From: an uncultured Micrococcales bacterium
GTDB taxonomy: Bacteria > Actinomycetota > Actinomycetes > Actinomycetales > Microbacteriaceae
Assembly (NCBI GenBank): GCA_913062975.1
Contig: CAJXZO010000009.1
Span: 1 to 37,963, forward strand
Reading direction: 5' to 3'
Length of the DNA stretch: 37,963 nt
Shown in pieces: positions 1 to 9,275 of the stretch. The translations under genes were made by a program, and so were the position numbers. The notes under the pieces were generated by a model, which had not been told where the DNA came from, made no database searches, and saw nothing but the letters and a program-made list of their open reading frames with translations. Within the stretch, counting starts at the first letter, position 1, and each line of letters starts with the position of its first letter.

Positions 1-15
1 CGCGAGGAGCGCTAA
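1..15 (+). CDS. 3' end of an upstream gene, possibly ribosomal protein L33
   Basis: The first five codons read R-E-E-R-stop, directly before the rpsN start at 16. In many actinobacteria rpmG (L33) precedes rpsN, and L33 proteins tend to end in a short basic/acidic tail, so rpmG is the natural guess. Only four residues are visible, so this rests on gene order and not on sequence. The GAGGAG stretch inside these codons also serves as the ribosome binding site for rpsN. Confidence 0.35.
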   Translation, partial: REER

Positions 16-321
16 ATGGCTAAGAAATCAAAGATTGCTCGTAACGAGCAGCGCAAGGTAATTGTTGAGCGCTACGCAGAAAAGCGCGCTGAGCTAAAAA
101 AGACAATCTCAGACCCAAAGGCTAGCGAGCAGGACCGCGAGGCAGCTCGCCTGGCTCTGCAGAAGCTTCCAAGAAACGCCTCTCCAGTCAGAGTTCGCTC
201 AAGGGATGCAATTGACGGTCGTCCACGCGGAGTCCTAACCAAGTTTGGTGTCTCCAGGGTTCGTTTCCGTTCAATGGCTCACAAGGGTGAGCTTCCCGGA
301 ATCAGCAAATCCAGCTGGTAA
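16..321 (+). CDS. rpsN: 30S ribosomal protein S14 (uS14), long zinc-free form
   Basis: This encodes ribosomal protein S14, a component of the small-subunit head. The 101-residue product begins [13 protein letters not shown] and ends in the family signature [21 protein letters not shown]-like block, with the conserved RCRxTGRPRG-type loop present here as [12 protein letters not shown]. The length and the absence of a CxxC pair mark it as the long zinc-independent form; many actinobacteria also carry a 61-residue zinc-binding S14 in the spc operon, which cannot be checked here. The start ATG has GAGGAGCG upstream, inside the end of the preceding gene. A strong terminator follows, so it is the last gene of its operon. 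Confidence 0.96.
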   Translation: MAKKSKIARNEQRKVIVERYAEKRAELKKTISDPKASEQDREAARLALQKLPRNASPVRVRSRDAIDGRPRGVLTKFGVSRVRFRSMAHKGELPGISKSSW

Positions 322-333
322 GAATTTTGCCTC

Positions 334-368
334 AACCGCCTTCCGCTTAATAGCGGACGGCGGTTTTG
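334..368 (+). terminator. Rho-independent terminator after rpsN
   Basis: An inverted repeat of CCGCCTTCCGC against GCGGACGGCGG (one mismatch) with a 6-nt TTAATA loop is followed by TTTT. It lies 13 bp past the rpsN stop codon. A-residues before the left arm and T-residues after the right arm extend the stem. Confidence 0.85.
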
Positions 369-507
369 CACTTAATGCTCAAAAACCCCGTAAAAACAAG
401 GGAAAATTAGGCTACGACACACCCGTAAACAGGGACTTTTGCCGCTTTTCAGGCTATATCTTGAATGCAGACAATATTGTCCCTATAACAAGTCCAGGAG
501 GACACAA
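369..507. other. Intergenic leader of the HU gene
   Basis: This stretch separates the rpsN terminator from the HU gene. It must hold the HU promoter, but no well-spaced -35/-10 pair stood out; TATATC near 455 and TATTGT near 475 are weak -10 candidates. A strong ribosome binding site, CCAGGAGGAC at about 494-503, decides the HU start. Confidence 0.5.
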
Positions 508-780
508 ATGAACAAGAGTGAATTGGTAGCAGCAGTAGCTGCACACACAGGCGAGTCACAGGCAGCAGTTGCCCGCGTGATCGACGGAATGTTTGACACC
601 ATTGGAGCCGAGATCAAAAAAGGCGGCAAGGTTACCATTCCTGGTTACCTTTCAGTTGACAAGGGCCACCGTGCAGCACGCACCGGTCGTAACCCACAGA
701 CTGGCGCAACCATTCAGATTGCTGCTGCAAACACCGTCAAGGTTTCTGCAGGTTCAAAGCTGAAAGCTGCTGTTAAGTAG
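508..780 (+). CDS. hup: HU-family DNA-binding protein
   Basis: A small basic histone-like protein that bends and compacts DNA as a dimer. The product from ATG 508 is 90 residues, the usual HU length, and starts MNKSELVAAVAAHTGESQAAV. Residues about 45-75 hold the beta-arm signature (VTIPGYLSV...RAARTGRNPQTGATIQI), where the RNPQTG tip with its proline intercalates in DNA. An in-frame extension upstream to 439 exists, but the AGGAGG site 6 nt before ATG 508 and the family length choose 508. It has no long lysine-rich tail of the mycobacterial HupB kind. It is monocistronic, bounded by terminators on both sides. Confidence 0.96.
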   Translation: MNKSELVAAVAAHTGESQAAVARVIDGMFDTIGAEIKKGGKVTIPGYLSVDKGHRAARTGRNPQTGATIQIAAANTVKVSAGSKLKAAVK

Positions 781-796
781 TAAACAAAAAACTTAT

Positions 797-825
797 AAGG
801 CGCTGGGATTCCAGCGCCTTTTTGT
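797..825 (+). terminator. Rho-independent terminator after the HU gene
   Basis: A perfect 10-bp stem (AAGGCGCTGG / CCAGCGCCTT) with a GATT loop is followed by TTTG, 16 bp past the HU stop codon. It is the clearest intrinsic terminator in the window. Confidence 0.93.
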
Positions 826-860
826 TTAACTTGCCAGATTAAAAAATTAGAATTGGGGAC

Positions 861-1325
861 ATGAACCTTAACGCCCGGGCGGCAAGCTATGTGCTGATGC
901 AATTCATTTTGCTAGCTCTGCTGATTCTTGCCCCCAGAGATGCAAGTTTGTATGGGGACTTGCGACTCCCTCTGTCAATTCTCGGCCTAGTGCTGATAGC
1001 TGCCGGCATGGGGATTATTCTTTATAGCTTTTTCGCTCTTGGCAGGTCCCTTACCGCATCTCCTGTTCCCAAAGAAGATGGGCAGCTGATTACCAACGGT
1101 TTATATGCGCGGGTTAGGCACCCAATCTACTTTGGACTACTGCTGGCAGCCTTTGGTGTTGTTCTGGACGCAGGACCATGGCCCCAGCTTGCAATCTTTT
1201 TGCTGCTGCTTGTCTTGCTCAATATCAAGGCCAGTTTCGAGGAACAACTCTTGTCACAGAGATATCCCGAATATAAGGAATACTCAAAAAAGACCCCAAG
1301 ATTTTTCCCAAGGCTGGCATCGTGA
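861..1325 (+). CDS. Isoprenylcysteine carboxyl methyltransferase-like membrane protein
   Basis: A 154-residue integral membrane protein of the ICMT/phospholipid-methyltransferase-like superfamily. It has hydrophobic segments at roughly residues 9-25, 32-55 and 95-115. The hallmark C-terminal block is present: RHPIYFGLL near residue 85, then EEQLLSQRYPEYKEYSKKTPRFFP, the SAM-binding RHPxY...EE...YxxY signature. Bacterial members mostly have unknown substrates; true prenyl-cysteine methylation is not implied. ATG 861 is preceded by GGGGAC. The stop overlaps the next gene's GTG start by 4 nt (GTGA), so the genes are translationally coupled. It heads a three-gene operon with CopD-CtaG and a PIF1-like helicase. 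Confidence 0.8.
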   Translation: MNLNARAASYVLMQFILLALLILAPRDASLYGDLRLPLSILGLVLIAAGMGIILYSFFALGRSLTASPVPKEDGQLITNGLYARVRHPIYFGLLLAAFGVVLDAGPWPQLAIFLLLLVLLNIKASFEEQLLSQRYPEYKEYSKKTPRFFPRLAS

Positions 1326-3310
1326 GCGTTGTTGAAAGCGTTCAGACCAGGTCTATAAACGCAAGGCTGGTCACCTCTGTCTATCTGCTTGGAGGGTTTG
1401 GTTTTGTTGCTGTTATCGCTGGCATGGTGATTGGTGGCGGGGCGGTTGAGAGCCAATTTGGAGACCCCGGTGCAGTTGTTAGATGGGGAACCCCTGTTGC
1501 GAAGCTAGTGATGAATCTCAGCATTGCAATCACAGTTGGTTCTTTGGTCCTAGGAGCCTTTGCTGCAAGCAAGGGTGAGGAGCAAAGAAAGCTTCTCAAT
1601 GTCGCAGCTGTGTCATCAGCTCTGTGGCTGTTGTCTGGGATTTTATATTTTTTAATGACCTATCTCTCAGCAAGTGGTCTGGGAATCGGTTTTACTCCCG
1701 AGTTTTCAGAGGGCCTTTGGCTTTTTGCAACTGAAATTGAACTTGGTTCTGCCCTTGCTGCCAACCTTGTGTTTGCGGCAGTTCTAAGCGTCTTGACCTT
1801 GTTGTTTATCGGCACTAGAGCCTTGGGCATCATGGCAGCAATTTCCTCTCTGTCTCTTTTTCCTCTCGCAGAGACCGGTCACGCATCAAGTGATGCTTAT
1901 CACGCACTGGCAGTGAACTCACTGCTTATGCACTTGGCCGGTATTTCAATCTGGGTGGGTGGATTATTCGCCATGTATTTGATTTGGACCAAAAACAACC
2001 AGCGGAACCTGGATCTCCTCCTTCGCTACAGCTCATTGGCATTGGCAGCTTATGCACTAGTTGGAATCAGTGGTGTTGCCAATAGTGCGATCAGGATTTA
2101 TCAACCGAGTGACATACTCTCACCCTATGGGCAGCTGATTCTGGTCAAGGTGGCACTGATGGTGGTGTTGGGTGTCTTCGGAGCCCGCTACCGGCTTCGA
2201 GACATCAAACTGATGCGAGCGGGCAAGAGTTATAAGTTCTGGCGGATCGCACTTCCAGAGTTGTCGGTGATGGCAGTTGTTATGGGTTTTGCAACAGCTT
2301 TGGCCAGAACCCCAACCCCAATTGACGAAATCCCATTTACCCCTCCAACACCAGCTCAGATCTTGACTGGAGATGTTCTGCCACCTGAACTGACTGCTGC
2401 TTCTTGGTTCACCGTTTGGGACATAGATATTTTGTGGTTGACCATTTCAATTGCAGGCATCGGGTTTTATCTGGCGGGGGTTAGGCGCCTGCAAAAGCGC
2501 GGTGACAAATGGAATATCGGCAGAACCGCTAGCTGGATAGCAGGGATGTTGGTGTTGTTGTATGTGACCAACGGTGCACCTAATGCCTATCACGAGTTTT
2601 TGTTCTCAGTGCACATGGTTGGTCACATGATGCTCAGCATGCTGGTTCCCGTGTTGTTGGTGCCAGGAGCACCAGTGACACTGCTGTCCAGAGCTGTTAG
2701 GGCTCGTAAGGACAATTCATGGGGTCCAAGGGAATGGGTGTTGTGGGCGGTGCACACGCCGTTTGCGAAACTCATCAGTCACCCGATCTTTGCAGCAATC
2801 AACTTTGCTGTCTCACTCGTGCTGTTTTATTACACACCTCTGTTTCGTTGGGCAAACGAGGAACACCTCGGGCACCAGTGGATGTTGGTTCACTTTTTGC
2901 TTGCTGGTTATATGTTTGTTCAAGCAGTCGTCGGTGTTGACCCCACCCCACACTCAGTCCCCTACCCGTTGAAACTGGTGCTGCTAATTGGAACCATGGC
3001 CTTCCATGCGTTCTTTGGTGTCGCACTCATGAGCGACAATAGCCTTTTGCTGGCTGATTGGTTTGGAGCAATGGGACGAGAATGGGGAGCTGATCCACTC
3101 AGGGATCAATCAGATGGTGGCGCAATTGCATGGGGTATTGGAGAATTCCCAACACTGATTTTGACAATCATGGTTGTCTACCAGTGGAGCAAGAGTGATG
3201 ATCGTGAGCGCAAGCGCAAAGATCGTGTTAGCGACCGTAGCGGCAACAAAGACCTTGAGGACTACAACGAGATGTTTAGAAAGCTAGACGAGTACGATAG
3301 GTCTCGATGA
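1322..3310 (+). CDS. CopD-CtaG fusion: copper transport / cytochrome c oxidase assembly membrane protein
   Basis: A 662-residue polytopic membrane protein that joins two families. Residues about 20-330 resemble CopD copper-resistance proteins (conserved HASSDAYHALAVNSLLMHLAGISIWVG-like helix with His residues). Residues about 360-620 resemble caa3-type CtaG assembly factors (HEFLFSVHMVGHMMLSMLVPVLLVPGAP-like helix, further His and Met residues). The fusion is common in actinobacteria and is thought to deliver copper to the aa3 oxidase; the role is from family knowledge. The C-terminus (after about 620) is a charged cytoplasmic tail. GTG 1322 overlaps the upstream gene, and the end overlaps the helicase start by 4 nt. 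Confidence 0.88.
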   Translation: MSVVESVQTRSINARLVTSVYLLGGFGFVAVIAGMVIGGGAVESQFGDPGAVVRWGTPVAKLVMNLSIAITVGSLVLGAFAASKGEEQRKLLNVAAVSSALWLLSGILYFLMTYLSASGLGIGFTPEFSEGLWLFATEIELGSALAANLVFAAVLSVLTLLFIGTRALGIMAAISSLSLFPLAETGHASSDAYHALAVNSLLMHLAGISIWVGGLFAMYLIWTKNNQRNLDLLLRYSSLALAAYALVGISGVANSAIRIYQPSDILSPYGQLILVKVALMVVLGVFGARYRLRDIKLMRAGKSYKFWRIALPELSVMAVVMGFATALARTPTPIDEIPFTPPTPAQILTGDVLPPELTAASWFTVWDIDILWLTISIAGIGFYLAGVRRLQKRGDKWNIGRTASWIAGMLVLLYVTNGAPNAYHEFLFSVHMVGHMMLSMLVPVLLVPGAPVTLLSRAVRARKDNSWGPREWVLWAVHTPFAKLISHPIFAAINFAVSLVLFYYTPLFRWANEEHLGHQWMLVHFLLAGYMFVQAVVGVDPTPHSVPYPLKLVLLIGTMAFHAFFGVALMSDNSLLLADWFGAMGREWGADPLRDQSDGGAIAWGIGEFPTLILTIMVVYQWSKSDDRERKRKDRVSDRSGNKDLEDYNEMFRKLDEYDRSR

Positions 3311-4653
3311 GCTTTTCTTTATCTGAAGAACAACAGAAATTATTCGATTACATCGAGTCAACAGATGCGAATATATTCATCACCGGGCGTGCTGGAACAG
3401 GAAAATCAACACTTCTTAGCTATCTGATTGCCAACACCGATAAAAGTTTTGCTGTTTGCGCTCCAACCGGTGTTGCCGCTTTGAATGTAGGCGGAGTCAC
3501 AATTCACTCACTTTTCACCTTTCCGTTTGGAGTGTTAGGAGAGGTGGACATCGCTCGTCACATGTCCAGAAGAACCCGTGAGGTGTTGAGGGCCATTGAT
3601 GTTTTGGTGATTGATGAAATTTCCATGGTCAATGCAGACCTGATGGATGCCATCTCCAAGGCAATGGGGATTGCCAGGGGAAGAAGAAAGCTACCTTTTG
3701 GTGGCGCTCAGGTGGTGATGTTTGGAGACCCCTATCAGCTGTCTCCAGTCCCACCGAATGACCCTCAGGACCGTGCCTATATGGCTGAGACCTATCAGTC
3801 TCAGTGGTTTTTTGATGCCCACGTTTGGAAAGAATCTGATCTCGAAAGATACGAACTCAGCCACATCTTCCGGCAAAGCGACGATGAGTTCAAACAAGTC
3901 CTGGATGCCATTCGAGATGGCTCAGTTGACCAAGACATGCTGGATGTTCTAAACCAGGCGGGAAACAGATTTCCCCCTCACCCCGATGTCATTCGCCTTG
4001 CAACCATCAACAACACCGTGCATGAGGTCAACAGAAGACGCCTTGATGTTTTAGAAACCGAGTCAAAGATGTTTGAGGCTAGATACTCAGTTGATGCCAA
4101 AGAAAAATTCGGCAAGCAACTCCCCGCCGAGACTGGGCTTGAACTAAGAATCGGCGCTCAGGTGATGTTTATCAAAAATGATGACACGGCCAATGGAGAG
4201 CGTCGATGGGTGAATGGAACCATTGGTCACGTTGTTGAGTTTCCATCCAGTGGCGGTGTTGTGGTGGAGGCCGAGGGTGAGCAGCTGCAGGTTGGCTATG
4301 CCACCTGGGAAAAAGTTCGCTATGAGATCGAAGAAGTTTTTGATGAGGCGAGTGGCACTGCCAAAGAAAAATTGGTGCCGGTAACGGTTGCTGAGTTCAA
4401 ACAGATCCCTCTGAGACTTGCATGGGCTGTTACCATCCACAAATCTCAGGGTCAGACCTATGATGAGGTTGTTGTTGACATGGGTGGGGGCGCCTTTTCA
4501 CCTGGACAGACCTATGTTGCGCTATCCAGGGTGAGGTCTTTACAGGGGTTGTATTTGACCCGTGCCATCAGAATGCAGGACGTGATGGTGGATGGTGATG
4601 TGAAGAGGTTTATGACTAACGCCCGTGAGCCGAGGCTTGAAACTCTCTATTGA
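3307..4653 (+). CDS. PIF1-like ATP-dependent DNA helicase (superfamily 1)
   Basis: A 448-residue helicase. The Walker A motif GRAGTGKST is at residues 27-35, Walker B VLVIDEISM near 100, a QxxP-type motif in FGDPYQLSPV near 140, motif V as WAVTIHKSQGQTYDE near 380 and motif VI as YVALSRVRSLQGLYL near 405. Together these define the PIF1/RecD-like SF1B class, which unwinds 5' to 3' at forks, R-loops or G-quadruplexes in characterised members. ATG 3307 overlaps the CopD-CtaG stop (ATGA), so expression is coupled to a copper/oxidase assembly gene, an odd partnership that may reflect genome compaction. The 3' end overlaps the convergent DUF2834 gene by 7 bp. Confidence 0.9.
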   Translation: MSFSLSEEQQKLFDYIESTDANIFITGRAGTGKSTLLSYLIANTDKSFAVCAPTGVAALNVGGVTIHSLFTFPFGVLGEVDIARHMSRRTREVLRAIDVLVIDEISMVNADLMDAISKAMGIARGRRKLPFGGAQVVMFGDPYQLSPVPPNDPQDRAYMAETYQSQWFFDAHVWKESDLERYELSHIFRQSDDEFKQVLDAIRDGSVDQDMLDVLNQAGNRFPPHPDVIRLATINNTVHEVNRRRLDVLETESKMFEARYSVDAKEKFGKQLPAETGLELRIGAQVMFIKNDDTANGERRWVNGTIGHVVEFPSSGGVVVEAEGEQLQVGYATWEKVRYEIEEVFDEASGTAKEKLVPVTVAEFKQIPLRLAWAVTIHKSQGQTYDEVVVDMGGGAFSPGQTYVALSRVRSLQGLYLTRAIRMQDVMVDGDVKRFMTNAREPRLETLY

Positions 4654-4979
4654 ATCTGTAAAGACTTTTTCTTCATCTCCCTCAAGCCCATAAACAGTGG
4701 GAAGGTGAAAGCAATGGCGGTGATTCCAGATAGCAGGAAATAGATCCAAACTCTTTTCATGCCAAGCTTCCTAGCCTCAACAACCATGAACACAACAATC
4801 GCCAGAGCAACCACCAACAGATCCACTGACAACACCCAGTCAAGGTAGCTTCCGAACCATTGGTCTAGGTAGTCTTCACCATTGGCAACACCCAATGGAT
4901 TTAAAGTCCAGGCTGTTATCAGGCCTATTGCTGAGATAATGAAGTAGGTGATTGCCAAGGGAGTCAATTTACTTTTCAT
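4647..4979 (-). CDS. DUF2834-family small membrane protein
   Basis: A 110-residue protein with three or four hydrophobic helices (about residues 8-25, 47-68, 76-98). The pattern WTLNP...SVDLLVVALAIVVFMVVEARKLGMKRVWIYFLLSGITAIAFTFPLFMGLRE-like matches my memory of DUF2834 proteins, whose function is unknown; the EARRLGM-x-WWxY and FxLPLFLxxRE segments are the recognisable parts. It is convergent with the helicase (7-bp overlap) and divergent from the MMPL gene, so its promoter must lie in the 61-bp gap 4980-5040. Confidence 0.7.
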   Translation of the reverse strand: MKSKLTPLAITYFIISAIGLITAWTLNPLGVANGEDYLDQWFGSYLDWVLSVDLLVVALAIVVFMVVEARKLGMKRVWIYFLLSGITAIAFTFPLFMGLREMKKKSLQIQ

Positions 4980-5040
4980 ATTGGAATGTTCTCACGCTTT
5001 TCGTTGCTGAACCAGTGGGGGAAATAAAGATAGGTATTGA

Positions 5041-7197
5041 ATGCACGTCCTTGGCGTTTGGATTACTAAGTATGCTCGCTTAGCTTTATTTGGGTTTATC
5101 GGTTTAGTTGCAGCCAGCAGTTTCTGGGGGTTTCAGTCGTTTGGCAACTTAGCGGGTGGTGGTTATGACGACCCCAATGCGGATTCAGAGACCGTTAGAA
5201 CGATTCTGAATGAAGATTTTGACATCGATCCAGCAGAAATTATTGTCCTGGTTGACCTTGAAGACGATGCCGACACAGAAACCAGCGCTAACACGGTCAG
5301 TGCTCTGAATCGTGAGCTTGCAGGTCTAGACGGTGTTGTCTCAGTAAACGATTACTACACCCTTGGAAGCCCTGATTCATTGAAATCAGAAGATGGCAAG
5401 CTGGTGTATTTATTTGTCGATGTTGACAATGACGAAGAAGCGGGACCGGTGGTTGACATCATCGTCGATGATTACACCGGAACTTACCTCACCGCTGACA
5501 TTCACGTCGCTGGCTATGAAGCCATCACGAAAGCTCTCAATGAGACTATCTATTCAGACATCATCACCGCTGAGCTGATTGCTGTCCCATTGGCGATTTT
5601 GTTACTGGTGTTCGTGTTTGGCACTTTGGTGGCAGCGGGATTGCCGCTGATGGTTGGAATCCTTGCCATTATCGCTAGCTTCTTTGTTGTTTGGGTGTTC
5701 AGCCAGTTCACCGAGATGAGTGTTTTTTCATTGAACTTAATCACGGGTCTGGGCTTAGGTCTTGGTATTGATTACAGCCTCTTGGTTATCAATCGATGGC
5801 GAGAGGAACGTGGCCGGGGACTGAGCGTTTCGGAGGCAACCGTTAGGACAGTTGAAACTGCTGGACGAACAGTGTTTTTCAGCGGTTTGACAGTTGCCGT
5901 CACACTTTTGTCATTGGGCTTTTTCCCACAGGCGTTTTTGCAATCATTCGCAATCAGCGGTTTCACGGTTGTGTTGATGGCCGTGTTGGGTGCGATCATT
6001 GCCCTCCCCTCAGCCTTGCAACTTCTTGGCGATCGAGTTAATAAACTGAAGGTAATCAAGGGGGATTTAACCCCTAGGCCATTTGGCCTTTGGTATAAAG
6101 TGGCGAAGTTTTCTGCTCGAAAATCAATAGTCGTTGCCATTGTTGCCGTCACCGGCCTTGGCGGTCTTGCCAGCTTGGCAAGTGATGCTGAGTTTGGACA
6201 GGTTGATGACAGGATTCTGCCAAAAGACAATCCAGCTGTGGTTGCCAGTGATTTGATCAGAGATCGTTTTGATGGCAGAGCTAATGATCCGGTTGAGATA
6301 GTGGTCTCTGGCTTTGATGAGCAGCAGCTGAATGATTATGTTCAGGATCTATCTCAGGTTGAGGGGATTACCTCGGTTCAGTCACCACTTGGCCTAACTG
6401 AGAATGGATCAACCATCCCGCAGACCGCGTCTTTCTTTGAAGGTTATACCGGTGATGATTATTCAAGAATTGTTGCAGTCAGTGATGTTGAACCAAGAAG
6501 CACTGAGGGCTATGACCTGATTGTTGAAATCAGGGAGCTTGACTCAGGTTTTGAAGAGGTTTTGGTTGGTGGCGGGGCTGCTTTCTACACAGACAGCCAG
6601 CAGGGCATTGAGCGCAACGCACCAACAGCCTTGATTTGGATCTTGATCGCCACCGCTATTTTGCTGTTTTTGTTCACAGGATCAGTTGTGTTGCCGCTGA
6701 AGGCAATTTTCCTAACGGTGTTATCTTTGGGGGCAACCCTTGGCTTTATCACCTGGGTATTTATTGGCGGGGAGCTGATGTGGCTGATTGGTGATTTCCA
6801 GGTCACAGGGGTTTTGGACACCTCATCGCTAGTGCTGGTGGGAGTAGTGGCATTTGGTCTGAGCATGGATTATGAGCTATTCCTGCTAAGTCGCATCAAA
6901 GAAGAACATGAAAAGGGTGTTCCAACATCTGAAGCTGTTGCAACTGGTCTTCAAAAGAGCGGAAGAATTATCACGGCAGCCGCTGTTATTCTGGCAATCA
7001 CTTTTGGTGCCTTCGCAGCCAGCGGGGTGTCGATCATGAAGATGCTGGGTCTGGGAATTGCCTTTGCGATTTTGTTGGATGCAACAGTGGTGAGAGCCAT
7101 TTTGGTGCCTTCGGTTATGAGGCTTTTGGGCAAATACAACTGGTATGCGCCTAGACCGCTGAAGAAGGTCTACGACCGTTTAGGCATCAGCCACTAG
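5041..7197 (+). CDS. MMPL/RND-family transporter
   Basis: A 718-residue exporter of the MMPL type. It shows the expected two-fold repeat: TM1 (about 12-30), an extracytoplasmic domain (about 35-175), a five-helix block (about 178-325), TM7 (about 358-375), a second extracytoplasmic domain (about 380-525) and a final five-helix block (about 530-695). The TM4 proton-relay motif GLGLGLGIDYSLLVINRWREE and its repeat partner FGLSMDYELFLLSRIKEE carry the paired Asp-Tyr residues. In mycobacteria such proteins export lipids; the substrate here is unknown. The Shine-Dalgarno is weak (AGG at 5032). dcd follows after 9 bp in the same direction. Confidence 0.92.
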   Translation: MHVLGVWITKYARLALFGFIGLVAASSFWGFQSFGNLAGGGYDDPNADSETVRTILNEDFDIDPAEIIVLVDLEDDADTETSANTVSALNRELAGLDGVVSVNDYYTLGSPDSLKSEDGKLVYLFVDVDNDEEAGPVVDIIVDDYTGTYLTADIHVAGYEAITKALNETIYSDIITAELIAVPLAILLLVFVFGTLVAAGLPLMVGILAIIASFFVVWVFSQFTEMSVFSLNLITGLGLGLGIDYSLLVINRWREERGRGLSVSEATVRTVETAGRTVFFSGLTVAVTLLSLGFFPQAFLQSFAISGFTVVLMAVLGAIIALPSALQLLGDRVNKLKVIKGDLTPRPFGLWYKVAKFSARKSIVVAIVAVTGLGGLASLASDAEFGQVDDRILPKDNPAVVASDLIRDRFDGRANDPVEIVVSGFDEQQLNDYVQDLSQVEGITSVQSPLGLTENGSTIPQTASFFEGYTGDDYSRIVAVSDVEPRSTEGYDLIVEIRELDSGFEEVLVGGGAAFYTDSQQGIERNAPTALIWILIATAILLFLFTGSVVLPLKAIFLTVLSLGATLGFITWVFIGGELMWLIGDFQVTGVLDTSSLVLVGVVAFGLSMDYELFLLSRIKEEHEKGVPTSEAVATGLQKSGRIITAAAVILAITFGAFAASGVSIMKMLGLGIAFAILLDATVVRAILVPSVMRLLGKYNWYAPRPLKKVYDRLGISH

Positions 7198-7206
7198 CAT
7201 TAAGCC

Positions 7207-7800
7207 ATGCTGCTTAGCGATAAAGACATCCGATCAGAGATCGAACAGGGACGCATTGGCCTAGATCCACTGGATATGGATTTATTGCAACCATCCAGCA
7301 TTGATGTCAGGCTCGATAGATTCTTTAGGCTTTTTGACAACCATCGCTATGCATACATCGACCCAGCAACCCAGCAGGATGACCTAACTCGTTTTGTTGA
7401 GGTGAAATCTGACGAGGCTTTTATCTTGCACCCTGGTGAGTTTGTTCTGGGAAGCACATTTGAAACAGTTTCTCTGCCAGCCGATGTCGCAGCAAGACTT
7501 GAGGGCAAAAGCTCTCTGGGAAGACTGGGGCTTCTGACCCATTCAACAGCAGGTTTTGTTGACCCAGGGTTTTCTGGCCACGTGACACTGGAGCTATCCA
7601 ATGTTGCAACCCTGCCAATCAAGCTATGGCCTGGGATGAAGATTGGTCAGCTGTGCTTTTTTAGACTCAGTAGCGAATCAGAAAACCCATATGGCTCAGC
7701 CAAGTATGGTTCAAGGTATCAGGGTCAGAGGGGTCCAACGGCCTCAAGGAGTCACAAGAATTTCCACATCTCAGATGTTGGGAATACGCCCCTAGATTAG
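7207..7800 (+). CDS. dcd: dCTP deaminase (probably dCTP deaminase/dUTPase)
   Basis: Deaminates dCTP on the way to dUMP for thymidylate synthesis. The 197-residue product has the trimeric dUTPase-like fold signatures: [14 protein letters not shown] near 98-111 and [19 protein letters not shown] near 112-130, with the catalytic Glu in the latter block. The C-terminal YQGQRGPT segment is the nucleotide-closing lid. Length and motifs match actinobacterial enzymes such as the M. tuberculosis one, which are bifunctional and give dUMP directly; that is family knowledge. No strong Shine-Dalgarno is visible; TAGCAT six bases before the ATG overlaps the upstream stop. The stop overlaps that of the convergent MFS gene. 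Confidence 0.95.
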   Translation: MLLSDKDIRSEIEQGRIGLDPLDMDLLQPSSIDVRLDRFFRLFDNHRYAYIDPATQQDDLTRFVEVKSDEAFILHPGEFVLGSTFETVSLPADVAARLEGKSSLGRLGLLTHSTAGFVDPGFSGHVTLELSNVATLPIKLWPGMKIGQLCFFRLSSESENPYGSAKYGSRYQGQRGPTASRSHKNFHISDVGNTPLD

Positions 7801-9113
7801 TTTTCGGGAATGTAGCGGACGTCTTTGACCAAGAGCATCACCAAAAAGCCCGCCCCCAGCACAACCATAAGTCCCAGAATTCCATAGATTGCCCCAAAGC
7901 TACCTACAAAGACAGTCCAGGCTGCAGGAGCCAGGAAGCTTATGGATCTGCCAGTGGTGGCATACAGACCAAACATCTCTCCCTGCTCATCCTCTTTGCT
8001 CAACCTAGAAAGCATCGTTCTGCCGGCAGCTTGGGCTGGACCAACAAAGGTTGACAGTACAAGACCAAAAATGAAAAACGCTGGAGTTCCCCAGTCTGCA
8101 AAAACAAAGACCGCAAATCCGCCCACCATGACCATCATTATTGAAAACAGCATTACCCTCTTCGAGCCGAACCTGTCCTCAACCAGTGCAGCTCCAAAGG
8201 CACCGGCACCGGCCACTAGGTTTGCTGCAATGCCAAACAAAATCACCTCGGTGAGGCTCAGGCCAAAGGCCAGTGACCCCAACACGGCACCATAGGCGAA
8301 AACCCCATTGAGGCCGTCTCGATAAACGGCCGAGCCGACCAAAAAAACAAGCAGGTTTCGGTCACGACGAGCGAGGCCAGCGATTTTTTTAAACAAATCC
8401 AGGTAGCTCTGGATAACTGAAACTTTATCCATCTCCCTAGCGGGGGGAGTTTCTGGAACATTTATCAATAGGGGAATCGAGAAAATCAGCACCCACACCA
8501 TTGAAATAAGCATGACTACCCTGATGGGCAGCGCCTGCTCATCAGGTATTCCGAGCAATTCAGCTCCACCGAACTGAATGATGAACAGTGCGATGACCAG
8601 CAATAGAATGCCACCCATGTAACCGAGGCCCCAACCGAACTGGCTTATCTTTCCTCGCGAGCTTGGGTGTGCAACCCAACTGAGCATGGCGTTGTAATTC
8701 ACGGATGCGAATTCGAAAAAGATTCCACCCAGTGCAAGTAGAACCAGTCCAAAGATAAAAAAGTCGTTGTCGGGAACAACGAAAAACATTAGACCAATCA
8801 TGATTGCAAACAGATAGGTGTTCACAAAAAGCCAAAGTTTTTTCCTGCCCATCGCGTCTGATCGTCTACCAACGATTGGGGCAATTAGGGCAATTATGAT
8901 TCCAGCAATTGTTCCGCTGAGTCCAAGCAGCGAACCTGTGTATTGCTCGAACTCACCTTCGCTCATGCCATCAGGAGCAAAAGCCTGACTGGTTATGTAA
9001 ACGGAGAACACGAATGAGGTGATAACTGTGGGAAATGACTGGCTGGCCCAATCCCACATCGCCCAGCTGAGAGCACCTTTTGGCTTTTTGACTTCATTGT
9101 CTGCAGTGACCAT
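7797..9113 (-). CDS. MFS transporter, UMF1 (Atg22-like) family
   Basis: A 438-residue major facilitator protein with about twelve hydrophobic segments. The opening [20 protein letters not shown] and the loop [13 protein letters not shown] are typical of UMF1-family members, related to yeast Atg22 amino-acid effluxers; substrates of bacterial members are unknown. The central hydrophilic loop lies at about residues 205-230. The gene is convergent with dcd (4-bp overlap of the stop regions) and divergent from the response regulator at 9276. No clear Shine-Dalgarno is seen before the ATG at 9113. Confidence 0.88.
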   Translation of the reverse strand: MVTADNEVKKPKGALSWAMWDWASQSFPTVITSFVFSVYITSQAFAPDGMSEGEFEQYTGSLLGLSGTIAGIIIALIAPIVGRRSDAMGRKKLWLFVNTYLFAIMIGLMFFVVPDNDFFIFGLVLLALGGIFFEFASVNYNAMLSWVAHPSSRGKISQFGWGLGYMGGILLLVIALFIIQFGGAELLGIPDEQALPIRVVMLISMVWVLIFSIPLLINVPETPPAREMDKVSVIQSYLDLFKKIAGLARRDRNLLVFLVGSAVYRDGLNGVFAYGAVLGSLAFGLSLTEVILFGIAANLVAGAGAFGAALVEDRFGSKRVMLFSIMMVMVGGFAVFVFADWGTPAFFIFGLVLSTFVGPAQAAGRTMLSRLSKEDEQGEMFGLYATTGRSISFLAPAAWTVFVGSFGAIYGILGLMVVLGAGFLVMLLVKDVRYIPEN

Positions 9114-9176
9114 TTCTACAGACTAGTCACCGCTGGAACGATTGCAAGCGTGATCTTGATTAGTTCATTTTTTGGT

Positions 9177-9187
9177 AACCGCCGGTT
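9177..9187. repeat. Inverted repeat in the divergent MFS / response-regulator promoter region
   Basis: AACCG-C-CGGTT is a perfect 11-bp inverted repeat in the 162-bp gap 9114-9275, about 90-100 bp upstream of the response regulator start. It continues into TTAAC, giving CGGTTTAAC, close to the CGGTTAACCG palindrome at 17676-17689 before the second response regulator. It may be a regulator binding site. The rest of the gap shows no other clear element; TTGTGG (9244) with CTTATAG (9261) is a weak promoter candidate. Confidence 0.35.
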
Positions 9188-9275
9188 TAACAGATTTTCA
9201 GTGTGACACTTCGATGCCTTCAGGGTTCTGAACTAGAACGTTTTTGTGGCCGATTGAGTCCTTATAGGGCATTCT

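Noticed and set aside
5772-6230. A 152-codon minus-strand open frame
   Set aside because: It is a shadow of the MMPL gene, Ser/Thr/Pro/Lys-rich with no family signature.
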